Assembly (NCBI GenBank): GCA_947465645.1
Contig: CANIBQ010000101.1
Span: forward strand, 1 to 17,431
Length of the DNA stretch: 17,431 nt
DNA from: Acidobacteriota bacterium
GTDB lineage: Bacteria > Acidobacteriota > Vicinamibacteria > Vicinamibacterales > UBA2999
Direction of reading: 5' to 3'
Positions 14,378 to 17,431 of this stretch are shown piece after piece (position 1 is the first letter of the stretch; each line of letters starts with the position of its first letter). Under the pieces are notes generated by a model that was not told where the DNA came from, did no database searches, and worked only from the letters and a program-made list of their open reading frames with translations. The position numbers and the translations under genes are program-made.

Positions 14378-15681
14378 TCAAGACACCGCTCCCGGGGCCG
14401 AAGGCGAAGGCGATCATCGATCGCGACGCGAAGGTCGTCTCGCCGTCCTACACGCGCGACTATCCGCTCGTCATCGCGCGCGGCGAGGGCGCGGTCGTCG
14501 AAGACGTGGACGGCAACATCTTTCTCGACTGCACCGCCGGCATAGCGGTGACCTCCACCGGCCACTCCCACCCCGACGTCGTCAAGGCCATCATCGAGCA
14601 GGCCGGCAAGTTCCTGCACATGTCGGGTACCGACTTCTACTACGAGCCGCAGGTGCGGCTGGGTGAGGAGCTGTCGGCGATCGCGCCGATGAAGGGGCCG
14701 CACCGGTCGTTCTTCGGCAACTCCGGCACCGAGGCCGTCGAGGCGGCGCTCAAGCTCGCGAAGTACCACACCAAGCGCCACGGGATCATTGCGTTCCTCG
14801 GCGCCTTCCACGGCCGCTCGATGGGATCGTTGTCGCTGACGGCCAGCAAGATCACGCAGCGCCGGGGATTTGCGCCGTTCGTGCCAGGCACGTATCACGC
14901 GCCGTATCCCGACACCTACCGGTCGGGCCTGTCCCCGGACGAGTGCGCGGCGCGATCGATCGACGTCATCGAACAGCAGTTGTTCGTGCATCTCGTGCCA
15001 CCGGACGAAGTGGCCGCGGTGATGGTGGAGCCGATCCAGGGCGAGGGCGGGTATCTCGTGCCGCCGCCGGCCTTCCTGCAGCGGCTTCGCGAGCTCACCA
15101 CCAAACACGGCATCGTCCTCATCGTCGACGAGGTGCAGTCGGGGATGGGGCGCACCGGCAAGTGGTTCGCGGTCGAGCATGCCGGCGTTGAACCGGACGT
15201 CGTGACCATCGCCAAGGGGATTGCGTCGGGGATGCCGCTCGGCATCGCCACCGCGCGATCGGAGTTCATGGACTGGCCGCCGGGGGCGCACGCGAGCACG
15301 TTTGGCGGCAATGTCGTGTCGTGCGCCGCGGCGCTGGCGACCATCACGCTGCTGCGCGACGGCCTGGTCAAGAACGCCGAAGTCGTCGGCGCCCACTTCA
15401 TGGCGGGCGCGAAGGCGCTGATGGAGAAGCACCCGATCATCGGCGACGTCCGCGGGCGGGGCCTGATGATCGGCATCGAGCTCGTGCGCGACCGGACGAC
15501 CAAGGAACGCGCCACCAGCGAGCGGGACGCCCTGGTGAAGGAGTGTTTCAGGCGCGGTCTCCTCGTGCTCGGCGCCGGCCGCAACGCCATCCGCATCTCG
15601 CCGCCGCTGGTGCTGACGACGCAGCAGGCCGATGAGGCCCTGACGCTGCTCGACCAGGCGATCACGGCGCTCCGTACGTAG
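14374..15681 (+). CDS. Class III PLP aminotransferase, acetylornithine aminotransferase family
   Basis: This is a 435-residue fold-type I PLP enzyme. Visible features are DGNIFLDCTAGIAVTSTGHSHP (46-67), the PLP-phosphate region FFGNSGTEAVEAA (113-125), AFHGRSMG (144-151), EPIQGEGGY (219-227), the PLP-ring Asp252 in VDEVQSGMGRTGKW and the Schiff-base Lys281 in IAKGIASGMPLG. The opening PGPKAKAIID, VPPDEVAAVMVEPIQG and IIGDVRGRGLMIGIELV closely recall the hyperthermophile ornithine aminotransferase/broad-specificity amino-acid racemase branch more than classical ArgD. I therefore give no symbol: substrates could be ornithine, 4-aminobutyrate or similar. No other arginine-pathway gene is present. 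The GTG start overlaps the cysS stop by 4 nt. The final Arg-Thr-stop is contributed by a REP-like repeat (15673-15701). Confidence 0.88.
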   Translation: MIKTPLPGPKAKAIIDRDAKVVSPSYTRDYPLVIARGEGAVVEDVDGNIFLDCTAGIAVTSTGHSHPDVVKAIIEQAGKFLHMSGTDFYYEPQVRLGEELSAIAPMKGPHRSFFGNSGTEAVEAALKLAKYHTKRHGIIAFLGAFHGRSMGSLSLTASKITQRRGFAPFVPGTYHAPYPDTYRSGLSPDECAARSIDVIEQQLFVHLVPPDEVAAVMVEPIQGEGGYLVPPPAFLQRLRELTTKHGIVLIVDEVQSGMGRTGKWFAVEHAGVEPDVVTIAKGIASGMPLGIATARSEFMDWPPGAHASTFGGNVVSCAAALATITLLRDGLVKNAEVVGAHFMAGAKALMEKHPIIGDVRGRGLMIGIELVRDRTTKERATSERDALVKECFRRGLLVLGAGRNAIRISPPLVLTTQQADEALTLLDQAITALRT

Positions 15682-15701
15682 TGTCCGCCTTCAGGCGGAC
15701 C
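15673..15701. repeat. REP-like element CGTAC-GTAG plus hairpin, containing a stop codon
   Basis: CGTACGTAGTGTCCG begins at 15673. It contains a GTAG tetranucleotide (15678-15681) whose TAG is the aminotransferase stop. After one T comes a 7-bp stem GTCCGCC (15683-15689) / GGCGGAC (15694-15700) with a TTCA loop. A second copy at 17146-17174 has the same head, spacing and loop, with two stem base pairs flipped in a compensated way. A 5' GTAG followed by a palindrome is the known layout of REP elements mobilised by RAYT-type Y1 transposases. No RAYT gene is in this window. Confidence 0.75.
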
Positions 15702-15725
15702 GGATCATGCGACCTGGATTTGGCC

Positions 15726-16091
15726 ATGACACAGGATGGCCGGCAATCGTTAGGGAAAATGGGCGAAGATCTCGCCTGCGAGGAATTACGGCGGCGCGGG
15801 TACGCAATTCTCGAACGCCGGTACCGGACCCGGTTCGGCGAAATCGACATCATCGCGCGCGAGGCGGGGGACGTCGTGTTCGTCGAGGTCAAGGCGCGCG
15901 CGGGCGACCGATTTGGCGGGGCCGCGGCCGCAGTGACAAGTGTGAAGCAGCACCGCATTGGTCAGATGGCCACCGACTTCCTGGCGCGGCGTCATTTCCT
16001 CGACCAGCCCTGTCGATTTGACGTCGTGACCGTCGATTTCGTGGATGGCCGGCCTCGCATTGAGGTGTACACTCACGCGTTTACGATGTAA
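15726..16091 (+). CDS. yraN: UPF0102 family protein YraN
   Basis: This 121-residue protein has the compact restriction-endonuclease-like fold of the YraN/UPF0102 family. Visible hallmarks are GKMGEDLACEELRRRGY (10-26), the acidic pair in RFGEIDIIA (Glu39, Asp41), VVFVEVKARAG (50-60, with the E-x-K of nuclease folds) and KQHRIGQMA (74-82). The role in the cell is not well established; nuclease activity is inferred from the fold. The ATG at 15726 is preferred. An in-frame GTG at 15681 would add 15 residues encoded by the REP element (Ser-Ala-Phe-Arg-Arg-Thr-Gly), which are not family sequence. The Shine-Dalgarno is weak. The end Tyr-Thr-His-Ala-Phe-Thr-Met follows a normal C-terminal strand. 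Confidence 0.93.
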   Translation: MTQDGRQSLGKMGEDLACEELRRRGYAILERRYRTRFGEIDIIAREAGDVVFVEVKARAGDRFGGAAAAVTSVKQHRIGQMATDFLARRHFLDQPCRFDVVTVDFVDGRPRIEVYTHAFTM

Positions 16092-16093
16092 CG

Positions 16094-16142
16094 AAAGCCC
16101 AGAGCCCAACGCCTAAAGCCAAGAGCCTAAAGCCCAAAGCCT
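16094..16142. repeat. Seven tandem 7-bp units (consensus AAAGCCC) before galT
   Basis: The units are AAAGCCC, AGAGCCC, AACGCCT, AAAGCCA, AGAGCCT, AAAGCCC and AAAGCCT, in exact seven-base register from 16094 to 16142. The array begins 3 nt after the yraN stop and ends 4 nt before the galT ATG, so it forms almost the entire spacer. No good Shine-Dalgarno is present apart from purine-rich AGAG in the units. A heptamer array is the type of sequence that can change copy number by slippage. Confidence 0.85.
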
Positions 16143-16146
16143 CTCA

Positions 16147-17154
16147 ATGTCCGAGCTTCGCAAAGATCCCATCACCGGTCGCTGGGTCATCATCTCCACC
16201 GAGCGTCGCAAGCGTCCCACCGATTTCCTCCTCGAGCCGGTGCACATCGCGCCCGATCCGGCGTGTCCGTTCTGCGAGGGGCACGAGCACATGACGCCGC
16301 AGGAGCTGCTTGCGCACCGCCAGAACGGCGGCGGACCGAACCAGCCGGGGTGGTCGCTGCGCGTCATCCCCAACCAGTTTCCGGTGCTGCGCGTCGAGGG
16401 GACGCTCGACCGGCAGGCCGAGGGGCTGTTCGACAAGATGAACGGCATCGGCGCGCACGAGGTGATCATCGAGTCGCCGCGCCACAGTGACACGCTGGCT
16501 GACATGGGCGATGTCGCGGTGGAGGACGTCCTCTGGGCGTGTCGCGAACGTGTGCAGGATCTGAAGCAGGACCGGCGCTTTCGCTACGCCATCATCTTCA
16601 AGAACCACGGGCCGGCGGCCGGGGCGTCGGTTGCGCACTCGTGCCTGCAGTTGATCGCGCTGCCGATTGTGCCGCGCGAGGTGCGCGACGAGGTGGACTG
16701 CGCGCGCGCGCACTTCCAGTCGAAGGAGCGCTGCGTCTTCTGCGACGTCCTGCGGCAGGAAACCACCGACGCGAAGCGGCTGATCGCGGAAAACGCCGAC
16801 ATGGTGGCGGTGGCGCCCTACGCGCCCCGCTTTCCGTTCGAGACCTGGATCCTGCCGCGCCGGCACCAGTCGCTGTTCGAGGATGCGCCGCGCCACGAAT
16901 ACGCGTCGCTGGCGCGGCTCCTGGGGGACATCCTGCGGCGGATGAACAAGGCGCTCGACTTTCCGCCCTACAACCTGCTGATCCACAGCGCGCCGTTCTC
17001 GGAGCCGGCGGGGGAGTATTACCACTGGCACGTGGAGATCATCCCGAAGCTGACGAAGATCGCCGGCTTCGAGTGGGCGACCGGGTTTTATCTCAACCCG
17101 ACCGCGCCTGAGGAAGCCGCGGAGGTCCTCCGCGAGGCCGCCTCACGTACGTAG
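16147..17154 (+). CDS. galT: Galactose-1-phosphate uridylyltransferase-like protein with altered active site
   Basis: GalT transfers UMP between UDP-glucose and galactose-1-phosphate through a uridylyl-His intermediate in the Leloir pathway. The 335 residues have the GalT two-lobe HIT fold. They include LRKDPITGRWVII (4-16), the zinc pair CPFC (40-43), VIPNQFPVL (73-81), GAHEVIIESP (102-111), NHGPAAGAS (153-161) and the second-lobe YYHWHVEIIPKL (291-302). A second Cys pair, CVFC (196-199), is also present. The family motif H-x-H-x-Q is H-S-C-L-Q (164-168), so the nucleophilic His is Cys166 (codon TGC). The rest of the site, including His164 and Gln168, is kept. It may be an altered, inactive or differently specific nucleotidyltransferase. 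The ATG at 16147 follows the heptamer array. The final Arg-Thr-stop comes from a REP-like element. Confidence 0.88.
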   Translation: MSELRKDPITGRWVIISTERRKRPTDFLLEPVHIAPDPACPFCEGHEHMTPQELLAHRQNGGGPNQPGWSLRVIPNQFPVLRVEGTLDRQAEGLFDKMNGIGAHEVIIESPRHSDTLADMGDVAVEDVLWACRERVQDLKQDRRFRYAIIFKNHGPAAGASVAHSCLQLIALPIVPREVRDEVDCARAHFQSKERCVFCDVLRQETTDAKRLIAENADMVAVAPYAPRFPFETWILPRRHQSLFEDAPRHEYASLARLLGDILRRMNKALDFPPYNLLIHSAPFSEPAGEYYHWHVEIIPKLTKIAGFEWATGFYLNPTAPEEAAEVLREAASRT

Positions 17155-17174
17155 TGTCCGGCTTCAGCCGGACC
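17146..17174. repeat. REP-like element, second copy, containing the galT stop codon
   Basis: CGTACGTAGTGTCCG starts at 17146, with GTAG at 17151-17154 and its TAG acting as the galT stop. After one T, stem GTCCGGC (17156-17162) pairs with GCCGGAC (17167-17173) around a TTCA loop. Relative to 15673-15701, the fifteen-base head is identical and the stem differs only by compensated changes. Confidence 0.75.
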
Positions 17175-17181
17175 TCATGGG

Positions 17182-17210
17182 TTGCCTCGCCAAAAACGCT
17201 GTGGTACGCT
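17182..17210 (+). promoter_or_regulatory. Putative promoter of the tRNA-Gly/tRNA-Cys genes
   Basis: TTGCCT (-35, 17182-17187) and TACGCT (-10, 17205-17210) are 17 bp apart. TG at 17202-17203 plus one base makes an extended -10. The start site would be near 17217, about 9 nt before the tRNA-Gly gene. It lies just after the REP-like hairpin that closes galT. Confidence 0.5.
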
Positions 17211-17225
17211 GTCTGTTCGTCGCGA

Positions 17226-17300
17226 GCGGGAATAACTCAGTGGTAGAGTGCGACCTTGCCAAGGTCGAAGTCGCGGGTTCGAATCCCGTTTCCCGCTCCA
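17226..17300 (+). tRNA. tRNA-Gly (GCC)
   Basis: A full cloverleaf can be drawn: acceptor GCGGGAA / TTCCCGC, D-arm ACTC-AGTGGTA-GAGT, anticodon stem CGACC / GGTCG with loop TTGCCAA (anticodon GCC at 17258-17260), and T-arm GCGGG-TTCGAAT-CCCGT. The discriminator is T and CCA is encoded (17298-17300). It reads GGC/GGT glycine codons. It is probably cotranscribed with tRNA-Cys 57 nt downstream. The spacer contains a short CCCGC/GCGGG hairpin (17316-17328) without a U-tract. Confidence 0.97.
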
Positions 17301-17356
17301 CTTTTCCTCATTCCGCCCGCCTCGCGGGTGAGAAAAACCCCGCGGCACATCCGAGC

Positions 17357-17430
<74 letters not shown>

Positions 17431-17431
17431 A

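Noticed and set aside
14374..15681. Confident argD assignment
   Set aside because: Family motifs support class III PLP aminotransferase only. The details fit another branch, and no arginine genes are adjacent.
15681..15725. GTG start of yraN at 15681
   Set aside because: The added residues are encoded by the REP hairpin and are not family sequence. The ATG at 15726 gives the normal length.
16094..16142. CRISPR-like array
   Set aside because: The units are contiguous 7-mers without spacers, and no cas genes are present.
17301..17356. Terminator between the two tRNA genes
   Set aside because: The CCCGC/GCGGG hairpin (17316-17328) is followed by an A-run, not a T-run, on the plus strand, and by no T-run on the minus strand.

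Overview
This is a GC-rich chromosomal window, probably from an Acidobacteriota bacterium of the Vicinamibacteria (subdivision 6) type. That placement is inferred from three things: a large Oar-like TonB-dependent receptor with an N-terminal carboxypeptidase-regulatory-like domain, a DUF1844 gene near mazG, and many short dispersed intergenic repeats. No rRNA or other decisive marker is present, so the taxonomy is inference.

Layout from left to right: the last 37 codons of an unidentified gene (1-114); comEC (324-2780), the DNA-uptake channel; an accessory block (2932-9550) with an outer-membrane TonB-dependent receptor, a thiamine-diphosphate (ThDP) enzyme carrying a Tat signal, and a secreted amidase-signature enzyme; mazG on the minus strand (9673-10521), divergent from a DUF1844 gene; a PhnP-like metallo-beta-lactamase-fold hydrolase; ribF; a small ORF resembling part of an RsbW-type ATPase; cysS; a class III aminotransferase; yraN; a galT-like gene; then tRNA-Gly(GCC) and tRNA-Cys(GCA), both with encoded CCA. 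Every gene is on the plus strand except mazG. The stretch from the DUF1844 gene to galT is tightly spaced and includes start/stop overlaps. It is mostly housekeeping: nucleotide sanitation, flavin cofactors, Cys-tRNA charging and amino-acid and sugar metabolism.

Two themes stand out. First, the receptor, ThDP enzyme and amidase all carry export signals and lie in one orientation, which suggests an envelope or periplasmic module for taking up and processing an unknown substrate. A Tat-exported ThDP enzyme is unusual because the cofactor would have to be loaded in the cytoplasm before export. Second, at least six families of short repeats occupy gene boundaries, and several supply coding sequence or signals. 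GTAG-headed REP-like hairpins contain the stop codons of the aminotransferase and galT genes. A 34-bp-arm inverted repeat overlaps the ribF stop and carries the Shine-Dalgarno sequence and ATG of the next ORF. A 'GAGCG..GTCGAGGGG' repeat forms part of the linker inside MazG, and a related copy holds the start of the PhnP-like gene. The comEC stop lies in another repeat.

The galT-like gene has Cys in place of the expected nucleophilic His (H-S-C-L-Q instead of H-x-H-x-Q). This is the clearest single-residue anomaly in the window.
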